Below are positions 1-6,615 of a DNA stretch of 18,559 bases, piece by piece. Source of the DNA: CAYOXX01 sp964408025 (GTDB taxonomy: Bacteria > Acidobacteriota > DATKUA01); assembly GCA_964408025.1 (NCBI GenBank), contig CAYOXX010000065.1, positions 1 through 18,559 on the forward strand. Direction: 5' to 3'. The notes beneath the pieces were generated by a model that was not told the DNA's origin, did no database searches, and was given only the letters and a program-made list of their open reading frames with translations. The position numbers and the translations under genes were made by a program. Numbering within the stretch: the stretch's first letter is position 1; every line of letters begins with the position of its first letter.

Positions 1-499
1 GGCGGCGGTGGTCGGGGATGATGTCAAGGGGTATGGCGTTGTGGGAGGCGTTGACGTAGCGGATGCCGTTGCCGTTGCGCCAGAGGTGGTGCTGGACGAA
101 GAAGATTTCGGGGATGCCGTAGCGGTCGGGCTCGAGGTGCATGGCGACGCTGACGAGCCAGACCTTGGGATCGGTGTTCTCCATATACCAACGGAGCATG
201 GGGGTGGAACCGGAGCGGAGGTACTCGTGGCCGTCGATCTGGAAGATCCAGTCGCCGGTGCAGCGCTCGATGGCGCGGTTGCGGGCGCGGGCGAAGTGGT
301 TCTCCCAGGTGAATTTGTAGATATCCCAGTCCTTTTCCGTGTGGCGCTGGGCGCAGTCGCGGACGATTTGTTCTGTGGCGTAGGAGGATTTGTCGTCGAT
401 GCCGATGACGAACTGGTCGGTGAGGTCGAGGACTGAGTTTATGGCGCGGGCGACAGTGAGGGCTTCGTCCTTGAGGATTAGGAAGGTGGAAAGGGTCAT
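1..499 (-). CDS. Family 2 glycosyltransferase (partial, C-terminus beyond left edge)
   Basis: 166 N-terminal residues are visible and the reading frame is still open at position 1. Family 2 glycosyltransferases move a sugar from a nucleotide-sugar donor to an acceptor. The start MTLSTFLILKDEA is the usual first strand and helix of the GT-A fold. IDDKSS (about 34-39) sits where the family has its first Asp motif. FARARNRAIE (69-78) matches the family's ARNxA helix. DWIFQIDGHEYL (83-94) occupies the DxD-containing strand, though here the motif reads DGHE, so metal binding may be atypical. The start is the ATG at 497-499; no good Shine-Dalgarno precedes it. It is the last visible gene of the phage minus-strand series, after a 251-bp repeat-filled gap. 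It may modify phage or host surface glycans, or be a chromosomal cargo gene. The family is confident; acceptor and role are unknown. Confidence 0.83.
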   Translation of the reverse strand, partial: MTLSTFLILKDEALTVARAINSVLDLTDQFVIGIDDKSSYATEQIVRDCAQRHTEKDWDIYKFTWENHFARARNRAIERCTGDWIFQIDGHEYLRSGSTPMLRWYMENTDPKVWLVSVAMHLEPDRYGIPEIFFVQHHLWRNGNGIRYVNASHNAIPLDIIPDHRR

Positions 500-528
500 T
501 TGAAAGACCTGATTGAACCTCAAAGGGA

Positions 529-571
529 GCGGGGCTGCGCCCCGCTGACAGACGAGAATGTTTGTCCCACC
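529..571 (+). repeat. Composite hairpin repeat (GC hairpin plus GACAGAC-type REP)
   Basis: A perfect 7-bp GC hairpin (GCGGGGC 529-535, loop TGC, GCCCCGC 539-545) is followed after one base by a degenerate family A repeat (547-571). The family A arms are GACAGAC and GTTTGTC, ending in CCACC instead of CTACC. The one arm change still allows a G-U pair. The same composite occurs at 14124-14166. Confidence 0.7.
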
Positions 572-646
572 GTGTTCTGAAGGCAGGGATGTTTACCAAA
601 ACTGTTCAAGCGAAAACGGAGTCGATGGCGTAGGCGACGGCATTGC

Positions 647-671
647 GGGCGTCCTAAAGGACGCCCCTACA
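647..671 (+). repeat. REP-like hairpin, family C (GGGCGTCC/GGACGCCC + CTACA)
   Basis: A perfect 8-bp inverted repeat (GGGCGTCC, loop TAAA, GGACGCCC) is followed directly by CTACA. On the minus strand this reads TGTAG at the foot of a hairpin. A relative with one stem mismatch lies at 3320-3344. Confidence 0.75.
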
Positions 672-715
672 TCGCATTACTCATCGCATAGAATCAGTCG
701 AGCTGATGCACCGCG

Positions 716-731
716 GTGGACCTCCACTACA
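716..731 (+). repeat. Short REP-like hairpin ending in CTACA
   Basis: A 5-bp stem (GTGGA, loop CC, TCCAC) whose foot again reads C-TACA. The bases after it (TCGGATTG) resemble those after the 647-671 copy (TCGCATTA), so the two look like diverged neighbouring copies. The rest of the 500-750 gap shows nothing recognisable. Confidence 0.5.
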
Positions 732-750
732 TCGGATTGCCAGAATAGCT

Positions 751-1470
751 TCATTTCAGTCCGAGGGATTCGGCGAGTTTGAGGATTTCGTCGGGTGTGT
801 GGGCGGAGCGGATTTGGCGGATGATTTCGCTGTCGGAGATTGAGGCGGGTTCGGCGGGGGCTGAGGGGGCGGATCGGGAGCCGGTGCGGGAGTCGGGACG
901 GATGAAGATGGGGTTGTCGGCGAGCCAGCGGCGCACGAAGGAGTCGGGATCGAGGCGGACGCCGTCGTCGTCGCAGAGCGGTTTGTTGTCGGGGTCGAGG
1001 AATTGGAGGTCGCCGCGCGGGTCGAGGCGGATGGAGTCGGCGGCGCCAGCGCGGATGGCGAGGACTGCGGTGTCGGCGGCGGAGGGCTGGCCGCCCCGCT
1101 CGATGTAGGCGGTGCGCAGGGCGTCGGCGATGAAGCGGTCGGCGTACTTGGCTTCCACGGCTTCGAGTTTTTTCTCCAGCTCGAGGAGGCGCTCGCGGAG
1201 GGCAGAGTCTTCTGATTCGGAATCGGAGAGGTCGGGAGCGGACTCGTCCGCCGGGTCTTCAGTCGGTTCAGGCTCGAATTCTTCGTCCGGTTCCGGAGGT
1301 CCGGTGGGAGTCTTGGGATTCGGAGGCTCCTGGGACGGCTCGATTTGTTCGTCGTCGGTCGAGTCGGCAGGTTCGGGAGTGGGGTCGGCCGGGTTGGTTT
1401 GGTCCGGAACGGTGATTTGCTTTCCCCGGGCGGGAGCCGGTTTGGGGGATTTCTTTTTTCTTTTGGTCAT
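751..1470 (-). CDS. Acidic coiled-coil protein, probable phage capsid scaffolding protein
   Basis: 239 aa. The architecture is visible directly: a short Lys-rich N-terminus (TKRKKKSPKP), a long Pro/Glu/Asp-rich disordered stretch (about 20-85), a coiled coil (about 88-112, ALRERLLELEKKLEAVEAKYADR), a compact region with LDPDSFVRRWLADNPIFIRP near 175-195, and a C-terminal helix. Acidic, helical, low-complexity proteins in a terminase-portal operon are usually internal scaffolds that guide head assembly. A VD..G...-type segment followed by a wl..nP.fi.p motif is also familiar from such proteins, from memory only. The start is ATG at 1468-1470 with no clear Shine-Dalgarno. A scaffold is normally followed by the major capsid gene; here a repeat-filled gap and a glycosyltransferase follow. 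The coding call is firm, the function moderate. Confidence 0.75.
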   Translation of the reverse strand: MTKRKKKSPKPAPARGKQITVPDQTNPADPTPEPADSTDDEQIEPSQEPPNPKTPTGPPEPDEEFEPEPTEDPADESAPDLSDSESEDSALRERLLELEKKLEAVEAKYADRFIADALRTAYIERGGQPSAADTAVLAIRAGAADSIRLDPRGDLQFLDPDNKPLCDDDGVRLDPDSFVRRWLADNPIFIRPDSRTGSRSAPSAPAEPASISDSEIIRQIRSAHTPDEILKLAESLGLK

Positions 1471-1557
1471 TGATGGGATCCGTGGACAAGAGCGAAAAGC
1501 CGGGGCTTCCGACTACGCCAAGGCTTCGTCGGGCAAGCAGGCTATGACGGATAAGGG

Positions 1558-1582
1558 GACAGACAGGAATGTCTGTCCTACC
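1558..1582 (+). repeat. REP-like hairpin, family A (GACAGAC/GTCTGTC + CTACC)
   Basis: Arms GACAGAC and GTCTGTC enclose AGGAAT and are followed by CTACC. Identical core at 2511-2535; near-identical copies at 14142-14166 and 14172-14196; degenerate copy at 547-571. On the minus strand GGTAG lies at the hairpin foot. Confidence 0.85.
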
Positions 1583-1648
1583 AAGGCGTGAGGAGCATCT
1601 GCGGAATCGGTGGGTGGGATGGCAGATGCCGGGGCAGCGCCCCGGTGC

Positions 1649-1703
1649 GGGCGGCAACCGCCTTCGCCAAGGCTCCGGCGGACAATTGAAGGCCGCCCCT
1701 ACA
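1649..1703 (+). repeat. Nested REP-like repeat (outer GGGCGGC/GCCGCCC, inner CCGCC/GGCGG)
   Basis: The outer arms GGGCGGC (1649-1655) and GCCGCCC close a second inner hairpin, CCGCC and GGCGG around TTCGCCAAGGCTCC, and the element ends in CTACA. The inner part matches the CCGAC/GTCGG elements near 1507 and 2344, but with both partners of one base pair changed, so the stem is preserved. Confidence 0.7.
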
Positions 1704-1723
1704 ATTTATTAGACACAGCGCGA

Positions 1724-1769
1724 GCAGGCGGCCTCCGCCTGTGGCGGATAAATTCAGGCCGCCGCTACC
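1724..1769 (+). repeat. Nested REP-like repeat D1
   Basis: Outer arms GGCGGCCT (1727-1734) and AGGCCGCC (1756-1763); inner arms CCGCC (1735-1739) and GGCGG (1743-1747); then CTACC after one extra G. A second copy at 9751-9792 has GGCGACCT and AGGTCGCC, a compensatory pair change. Confidence 0.8.
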
Positions 1770-1784
1770 GAAGCGTGAGGGTTA

Positions 1785-2288
1785 TCAGCGGAATCCGTGG
1801 GTGATCAGGTACTTGTTGAACTCCATGATGATGCGCTCGCGGAGCCAGAGGGCGTATTTGGTGTCTTCGAGGATGCCGAAGAAGGGTCTATGGGGCGTAA
1901 TTGCCGATCCTTCTTGGTGAGAGTCCGCGATTTCGGCGGAGCGTTTGGTGCGAAATGTGAGCCGGCCCTGCAGCGGGGAGGTTTGGCGGAGGAATATATC
2001 GTTGAGCATCCGACCGGACAGAAGCAGGTTTGGAGGTCCGCTGTGTCCCCAGGTGCGTTTTTTCCACGATGCGTATTGCTCGGTGTAGGGCTTGAAGGGT
2101 TTTCCGTCGATGTCGAGGTGCCCTCGCGTGGTGCGCTCGATTATGATTTCGCGGGCGGCGGCGGCGAGATCGCGCAGGAGTCGACCGCTCTGGAGGTAGT
2201 CGGCAAGGGAACCTTGGAGAGTGCTGTGGTGGCGCTCGAGTAGGGCGTAGAGGCGTTGGGCAAAGTGGGTCAGGTCGATTTCGAGCAT
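1785..2288 (-). CDS. Phage virion morphogenesis / tail completion protein (Mu gpG, P2 gpS type)
   Basis: 167 aa. This family (PF05069-like) acts at the head-tail neck or tail end during virion assembly. The signature is visible: GKPFKPYTEQYASWKK (about 60-75), the leucine-rich LLLSGRMLNDI (about 87-97), and ADSHQEGSAITPHRPFFGI (about 120-138), matching the family order of Y..yK, L..sG.l..s and HQ.G...pRPF.g. An upstream extension to 2441 runs through hairpin repeats and should be ignored; ATG at 2286-2288 fits the family N-terminus. No strong Shine-Dalgarno is seen. It lies upstream of the scaffold-like gene in transcription order, whereas these proteins usually come after the capsid gene. 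It appears complete. Confidence 0.8.
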   Translation of the reverse strand: MLEIDLTHFAQRLYALLERHHSTLQGSLADYLQSGRLLRDLAAAAREIIIERTTRGHLDIDGKPFKPYTEQYASWKKRTWGHSGPPNLLLSGRMLNDIFLRQTSPLQGRLTFRTKRSAEIADSHQEGSAITPHRPFFGILEDTKYALWLRERIIMEFNKYLITHGFR

Positions 2289-2432
2289 CGGATTGAGTCT
2301 ACGGAGATCATGTTGCAGTTTTTCGGGAAAAAGGCCGGGGCTTCCGACTTCGCCAAGGCTTCGTCGGACAAGGAGGTTTCGGCGGACAAGCCGGCGCGGG
2401 AGGCTTAAAGGCCGCCCATACTTTCTGAGCGC

Positions 2433-2457
2433 GGGCGGCATAAAGGCCGCCCCTACA
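2433..2457 (+). repeat. REP-like hairpin, family B (GGGCGGC/GCCGCCC + CTACA)
   Basis: Arms GGGCGGC and GCCGCCC around ATAAAG, then CTACA. Copies with the same core at 3363-3387, 9540-9564 (ending CTACT) and 9618-9642. All have the same orientation. Confidence 0.85.
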
Positions 2458-2510
2458 GTTGCTTGGATGAATCGCGGGCGCCCTGAAGACCGCCGCTACT
2501 TTGCTGAGGG

Positions 2511-2535
2511 GACAGACAGGAATGTCTGTCCTACC
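2511..2535 (+). repeat. REP-like hairpin, family A
   Basis: Sequence identical to the 1558-1582 copy: GACAGAC and GTCTGTC around AGGAAT, then CTACC. It is also preceded by GGG, as in that copy. Confidence 0.85.
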
Positions 2536-2603
2536 GGATCGGGGATTATCCTTCCGGTGAGAAGGATGAGGCTTTTCAAGCGGGTGGTTTCCCCAGAGAT
2601 CGT

Positions 2604-3251
2604 TCAGATGGATTCGAAGGCGGCGCGGAAGAGGGCTTCGGCGTTGTCGAGGCGGAGGCGGTGGATCCGGGCGCGTTCTTTGGCCCGCTGGAGAGAGCGC
2701 TCGCGGTCGGTCACGCGCGCCTCGCGAGCCTTGGACACGGCGGTACGAAGGGCGGTTTCGCCCTCGGCGTCGCCACGGGAGGCGAGGAGGCGGGCGGCTT
2801 CGGCTTCGTAGAGCTCGACGAGGGGGCGGTCGTCGAGGCGAAGGAGCTCGGAGTAATGCTCGGTCATCTCGGCGCCGGACATTAGATTCCAGCGCTGGCG
2901 GAGGTCGGAGCGGCGCGAGTGGGAATCGAGCCGCTGGAGGATGCGGACTACGGGATCGCCTGTTTCGGCGCCGGGATGAGAGGAGGTTGGACGGTTGGAG
3001 TCGAAGAAGCGCCGGTGCTCGTGGTCGATTTCGGCATCGAGCTGGTCGATGCGGCCCTGGACGGCGGAGGCGAGGTCGGTTTCGAGGAGGGTGAACTCCT
3101 GCCCGGTTTTTTCGCGTAGTTGGCGGCGGCGCCGATCGCGCCCTTCGGGAGAGAGGCCGGTGTCTTCTTGGATGGCTTTGAGTTCCTTCCGTATTTCGCC
3201 GGGAAGGGCTTCAAGACTGGTCAGGGCCGAATCGATTTCCTGCGGCGTCAT
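2604..3251 (-). CDS. Helical, highly charged phage-operon protein of unknown function
   Basis: 215 aa. It begins MTPQEIDSALTSLEALPGEIRKELKAIQ and is almost entirely predicted helix, rich in Glu, Arg and Lys. Long heptad-like runs lie at about 20-85 and from about 150 to the end (VELYEAEAARLL; RSLQRAKERARIHRLRLDN). There is no signal peptide or membrane segment. The start is ATG at 3249-3251, with GAGG seven bases upstream (ACGAGGTTTTC), one of the few clear ribosome sites in this operon. It lies 137 bp downstream of the portal gene. Proteins in this position are often minor head, MuF-like or internal core proteins, but I recognise no motif. It could be a second scaffold-like or structural coiled-coil protein. 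The coding call is firm, the function unknown. Confidence 0.8.
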   Translation of the reverse strand: MTPQEIDSALTSLEALPGEIRKELKAIQEDTGLSPEGRDRRRRQLREKTGQEFTLLETDLASAVQGRIDQLDAEIDHEHRRFFDSNRPTSSHPGAETGDPVVRILQRLDSHSRRSDLRQRWNLMSGAEMTEHYSELLRLDDRPLVELYEAEAARLLASRGDAEGETALRTAVSKAREARVTDRERSLQRAKERARIHRLRLDNAEALFRAAFESI

Positions 3252-3299
3252 GAAAACCTCGTGGGTGGTTGGCGGTTCTGATCCGATTGGGAGATCATG

Positions 3300-3387
3300 C
3301 CGGGGCTGCGCGCCGGCGCGGGCGCCCTGAAGGACGCCCCTACAGTTGCTTGGATGAATCGCGGGCGGCATAAAGGCCGCCCCTACA
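3300..3387 (+). repeat. Composite repeat: GC hairpin, family C, 18-bp linker, family B
   Basis: CCGGGGC-TGC-GCGCCGG (3300-3316) leads into family C (3320-3344), then GTTGCTTGGATGAATCGC (3345-3362), then family B (3363-3387). The same 18-bp linker joins B to C in reversed order at 2433-2500. This fills the portal to 215-aa-protein junction. Confidence 0.8.
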
Positions 3388-3388
3388 G

Positions 3389-4774
3389 TTATTTGGGGAG
3401 ATCTGGAGGAGTATCGGGCGGCAGGAATGACATGGAGTCGATGTCGGAATCGATTTCGGCGGCGGAGTCGGGCGGGAGGTTGTCGAGCAGTTCGGGTACG
3501 AACCGCTTGAGGTATTGCCGCCGGGCGGATTGTGGCATGGGGAGTTTGAAGACGGTTTCGGCCTCCTGCAGGCGAGACTGGAAGGAGAGCACGGAGAAGT
3601 CGCGCGGATAGGAGATTGTGGAGTCGAAGCGCCTGAGATCGAGCCAGGCGGCGAAGAGCCGGTCGATGCTGCGCTCGAATCGCTCGATGGAGCGAGCCTT
3701 GGCGGCGATGTCGTCGTTGGTGCGGCGCCACTCGTAGGCGTGTGCGACGCCGCTGCGCGGAGCGAGCGGCTCGGCGAAGCCGCGGTCGAGGTTGGCTTCG
3801 TCGTAGATGCGCTGGACTTCGATTTCGTTAAGCTCGCGGAGGGTGCTGATGGCGGAGGTGTCGGGCTCGACCCACTGGGGGGCGGAGCCGCCCTGGGGGT
3901 ACCAGAACATGAGGGCGGTGCCGATGCGCCGCTCGCGCTGTTCGCCGGTGCCCTGGTAGTCCTCGGCGGCCAGGAAGGGGAAGAGACAGCGGTCGGCGAT
4001 GTCGCGGATGAGGGAGTTGTTGTTGAGTATCGTTTTCGCGCGCTCGGCGATGGAGAGCAGTGTGCTGACGCCGATGACCGGTTCGGTGGGGTGGCGCCGG
4101 TCGTAGAGGATGGCCACGGGCACGCGTCCGAGGGCGTGCTCGCCCTCAGCGATCAGGACGACGCCGTCGGCCGGGTCGGGAGCGGTTTCGTAGAGGTACC
4201 ACTTGCGGGCGTCGAAGATGCGGTAGCGCTCGCGCTCGGAGGGCCGGGCGAAGGGATCGGCGGCGTCGCGCCGGCGCTCGCGAATGAGGACCCAGGTGAG
4301 GCGGCCGCGGTCGTCGCTGGCCCAGTTGAGAAAGTCGAAGGGGAGGATGGGCACGCAATAGGGCGCGGCGCGGCCATCGGGCGAGTCCTGGGGCGGCAGG
4401 TCGACGAGAACGGGCAGCCATCCGAATATCTGTGAGAGTAGAAAGGATCGGCGGACGAACTCGTCGCGGTCGTTGCCGAGGCGGTCGGCGTCGGCGTTGA
4501 GCTGCTCCCACAAGGGGTGGTCGGCGGCGCGATAGGGCGGGCGCTTGAAGAGGAGTGCGGTTTTCTTTTCGGCGATCGAGGCGACGAAGTTTTCGTAGTG
4601 GACGCGCCGGACGCGCTCGGCGAAGGATGTGGCGGTCTCGGCAGGGTGGCGGAAGAGATGCTCGCGCTTGAAGGCGACGCCGCCCTGGTAGGCGAGGTAG
4701 ACGAAGCGCCAGTCGGGGAGGCAATGGCGGTAGAGGGGATGGCGGGCTGCGAAGAGGTCGTAGTTGTCGGTCAT
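3389..4774 (-). CDS. Phage portal protein (DUF4055-like)
   Basis: 461 aa. Portal proteins form the ring through which DNA enters the capsid and which docks the terminase. The start ATG (4772-4774) overlaps the terminase stop as ATGA, which decides it over the in-frame ATG at 4790-4792; the longer frame running back through the terminase gene is a shadow. The N-terminal RHPLYRHCLPDWRFVYLAYQGG and HYENFVASIAEKKTALLFKRPP resemble DUF4055 portals. A NNNSLIRDIADRCLFPFL helix and EWRRTNDDIAAKARSIERFERSIDRLFAAWLDL match the late wing/stem helices typical of portals. Length suits the family, and the position right after the large terminase supports the call. The C-terminus ends at the family B repeat. 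Confidence 0.85.
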   Translation of the reverse strand: MTDNYDLFAARHPLYRHCLPDWRFVYLAYQGGVAFKREHLFRHPAETATSFAERVRRVHYENFVASIAEKKTALLFKRPPYRAADHPLWEQLNADADRLGNDRDEFVRRSFLLSQIFGWLPVLVDLPPQDSPDGRAAPYCVPILPFDFLNWASDDRGRLTWVLIRERRRDAADPFARPSERERYRIFDARKWYLYETAPDPADGVVLIAEGEHALGRVPVAILYDRRHPTEPVIGVSTLLSIAERAKTILNNNSLIRDIADRCLFPFLAAEDYQGTGEQRERRIGTALMFWYPQGGSAPQWVEPDTSAISTLRELNEIEVQRIYDEANLDRGFAEPLAPRSGVAHAYEWRRTNDDIAAKARSIERFERSIDRLFAAWLDLRRFDSTISYPRDFSVLSFQSRLQEAETVFKLPMPQSARRQYLKRFVPELLDNLPPDSAAEIDSDIDSMSFLPPDTPPDLPK

Positions 4775-6108
4775 CGGCTTAGTACGTTCCATACTGATTC
4801 GGGGCCGCGGAGGCCGCGGACTATCGGGTATTCGACGATCATGAAGTAACCGAGCGCATCGGTCGCGTGGGTGAGGCCGTGATCCGATGTCTTGTCGATG
4901 GTGGCCGTGCCGGCCTGGTAGCGCACGCGCAGGAGGTCGCGGCGCAGGGTGCGGCAGCGCTGGTGGATGCGGAGGTGGGCGCGGCCGGAGGCGTCGCGAA
5001 GGCGGGTGTTGACGGCGTTTACGCGGTCGCGTACGGGACCGTGAGAGCGGGGCACGCGCTGCCGACCGAGGCCGGCGGCGCGGAGGAGCTGGTAGTCGCT
5101 GGAGGCGGCGACGGTGGAGCGGGCGTAGCCTGCAGGGTCGCCGTAGACAATGACGCCAGCGGGGTGTGCCGCGTAGCCGCGCCGCTCGAATTCGTCGATC
5201 ATTTCCTGGGTGGTGGTGTTGCGCTGCACGATCTCGTCGGCGACGAATACGGTGCCGCGGTGGTGCTGGAGCAGAAGCCAGACGCAGGGATCGACGTTGA
5301 AGTCGCAGGCGAGGCAGAGTGGCAGGTCCGGGAGGAGATCGACCTGCTTGCCGTGCTCGCTTGGCTGCGCTTCGCCCTCGGCTGCCGCGAGCGGGCTGGA
5401 GTCGGCGAGGTGGAGGGCGGGATCGAAGTGCTTGTAAACGCGACGAGTGCCGCTGGCGACGAAGCGGCCCTCGACGTACTGCTTGACGCCGTCCTCGTCG
5501 AAGCTGTGCAGGAGCGAGCGGACGTATTCGGGAGGCAGGTGGGTGTTCTCGCGCGTGTCGGCGAAGATGATCCGGTGGCCGGGCCTGGGAGCCTCGACGA
5601 AGATTTCGTAGACCCAGTTGAGGCCCTCGGGAGTGGTGACGCCGAAGACCTGGCGGCGCCGTGCGCGCGGATGGCGAACACGGGCGATGAGCACCTGCCA
5701 GACTTCGGGGTCGAGTAGCGCCATTTCGTCGATGCCCACCCAGGGTAGGTTGGGGCCGCGCAGTGTTTCGGGATTGTCGGCCGAGCGGAACCAGATCTCT
5801 CCGCGCCACTCGGTGGTCAGGACCCAATTCGTCTTGTGGAGTCTGTAGCCGATGCGGTGGCTGTCGAGGATTTCGCAGAATGAGCGGATGACGACGTCGC
5901 GGAGCATGGAGTAGGTAGGGGCGACGATCATGCCGGGAAGGCCGGGGTTGTCGCCGGAGAGGCGGATGGCCTTGTGGCAGAGTGCGTGGGTTTTACCGGA
6001 GCCGTAGCCGCCGACGTAGGCGATGAAGGGATCGGTGGCCAGCAGGAACTGTTTCTGGGCCGGAAGCGGTCTGAAGCGAACAAGGAGCTCGCGGGGATCT
6101 GGCTTCAT
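4771..6108 (-). CDS. terL: Phage terminase large subunit (ATPase-nuclease)
   Basis: 445 aa, normal length. It packages DNA into the prohead by ATP-driven translocation and cuts concatemers. Walker A GGYGSGKT is at 33-40. Walker B VGIDEM is at 124-129, with D127 and the catalytic E128. The coupling motif GVTTPEG is at about 156-162. The RNase H-like nuclease has acidic residues D269 (LACDFNVDP), D324 (VYGDPAG) and D417 within DHGLTHATDALGY. All catalytic positions look intact. The start ATG is at 6106-6108, 13 bp after the small-terminase stop. The upstream bases (CCTCCTCTCCC) contain no Shine-Dalgarno, so translation may depend on coupling. Its stop overlaps the portal start by four bases. 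Confidence 0.95.
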   Translation of the reverse strand: MKPDPRELLVRFRPLPAQKQFLLATDPFIAYVGGYGSGKTHALCHKAIRLSGDNPGLPGMIVAPTYSMLRDVVIRSFCEILDSHRIGYRLHKTNWVLTTEWRGEIWFRSADNPETLRGPNLPWVGIDEMALLDPEVWQVLIARVRHPRARRRQVFGVTTPEGLNWVYEIFVEAPRPGHRIIFADTRENTHLPPEYVRSLLHSFDEDGVKQYVEGRFVASGTRRVYKHFDPALHLADSSPLAAAEGEAQPSEHGKQVDLLPDLPLCLACDFNVDPCVWLLLQHHRGTVFVADEIVQRNTTTQEMIDEFERRGYAAHPAGVIVYGDPAGYARSTVAASSDYQLLRAAGLGRQRVPRSHGPVRDRVNAVNTRLRDASGRAHLRIHQRCRTLRRDLLRVRYQAGTATIDKTSDHGLTHATDALGYFMIVEYPIVRGLRGPESVWNVLSR

Positions 6109-6121
6109 GGGAGAGGAGGCG

Positions 6122-6529
6122 TCAGGAGCGATTTGGCTGCGGAGCCGATGCGGGCTGTGGAGGCGGGCCTGGACTGGCCGTGAGGGAGGCGCTGTTGCCG
6201 TTTTCGACGACGAGCTTGAAATGGATCGGCTGCTGTGGAGCCGCTTCGAATTCTGGGGCCTGGCCGAGCATGGCGAACAGTAGTTTGATTGCGGGTACGT
6301 CGCCGCGCCGGGCGCGGCCCGTGAGGGCCTGCCATACGGATGTGAGGGCGCGCTCGGCCTCGGCCCTGGCGAAACGGTTAACCTCGCTCCAGAAGCCTTC
6401 GCGCTCCTCCCATCTGCAAAGGGTCTCGGCGCTCACGCCGAGGAAGTCGGCGAGCTGCTCGCGGTCCCGTTCTTCCTCGGGATCGGCCAGGGTTTGCTGG
6501 TAAGCTTTCTGCTTTCTGGTCCATTCCAT
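6122..6529 (-). CDS. Phage terminase small subunit-like HTH protein
   Basis: 135 aa. Small terminases recognise packaging sites and load the large subunit. Residues about 5-48 (KQKAYQQTLADPEEERDREQ... LADFLGVSAETLCRWEEREGFWSEVNR) form a helix-turn-helix of the phBC6A51/HTH_Tnp_1_2 type that is common in small terminases. A helical segment follows (about 50-90, ALTSVWQALTGRARRGDVPAIKLLFAMLG), typical of the oligomerisation core. The Pro/Gln/Ala-rich tail from about 115 is low complexity. It lies directly upstream of the large terminase in the same operon, which supports the assignment over a general regulator. The start (ATG 6527-6529) has no clear ribosome site. Confidence 0.8.
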   Translation of the reverse strand: MEWTRKQKAYQQTLADPEEERDREQLADFLGVSAETLCRWEEREGFWSEVNRFARAEAERALTSVWQALTGRARRGDVPAIKLLFAMLGQAPEFEAAPQQPIHFKLVVENGNSASLTASPGPPPQPASAPQPNRS

Positions 6530-6615
6530 CGTCGGGAGTCTTGGGCATGTTCTAACCGATTGTATCGGAGTTGACGAGGATGTGTGACAGCGCGGAGGGG
6601 GTAGAGGGGCGGCGC

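Larger units (their letters stand above)
1471..1784. repeat. 314-bp intergenic cluster of hairpin repeats
   Basis: No gene is seen. From left to right: an element with CCGAC/GTCGG arms around TACGCCAAGGCTTC (about 1507-1531); a family A repeat (1558-1582); a CCGGGGC-AGC-GCCCCGG hairpin (1629-1645); a nested repeat with GGGCGGC and GCCGCCC outer arms (1649-1703); and nested repeat D1 (1724-1769). The gap separates two co-oriented phage genes, which is unusually wide for a phage structural operon. Confidence 0.75.
2289..2603. repeat. 315-bp intergenic cluster of hairpin repeats
   Basis: No gene is seen. It contains a CCGAC/GTCGG element around TTCGCCAAGGCTTC (about 2344-2367), a decayed family B copy (about 2397-2425), family B1 (2433-2457), an 18-bp linker GTTGCTTGGATGAATCGC (2458-2475), a degenerate family C copy (2476-2500), and family A (2511-2535). 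The arrangement resembles composite BIME-like clusters of REP elements. Confidence 0.75.

Noticed and set aside
24..599. 191-residue minus-strand frame at the left end
   Set aside because: It is an Arg/Pro/His-rich shadow of the glycosyltransferase, which occupies a different minus frame with clear motifs.
529..731. Hairpins read as intrinsic terminators
   Set aside because: None of the repeat hairpins is followed by a T-run on either strand; they may still affect transcript ends but are not standard terminators.
1796..2243. 148-residue plus-strand frame opposite the virion-morphogenesis gene
   Set aside because: Val/Gly/Glu-rich translation typical of the complement of a GC-rich gene; the minus frame carries the family motifs.
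4775..5827. Extension of the portal frame upstream to give an 812-residue protein
   Set aside because: This part lies antiphase within the clearly conserved large terminase gene on the same strand and is Arg/Pro-rich shadow translation; the ATGA overlap fixes the portal start.
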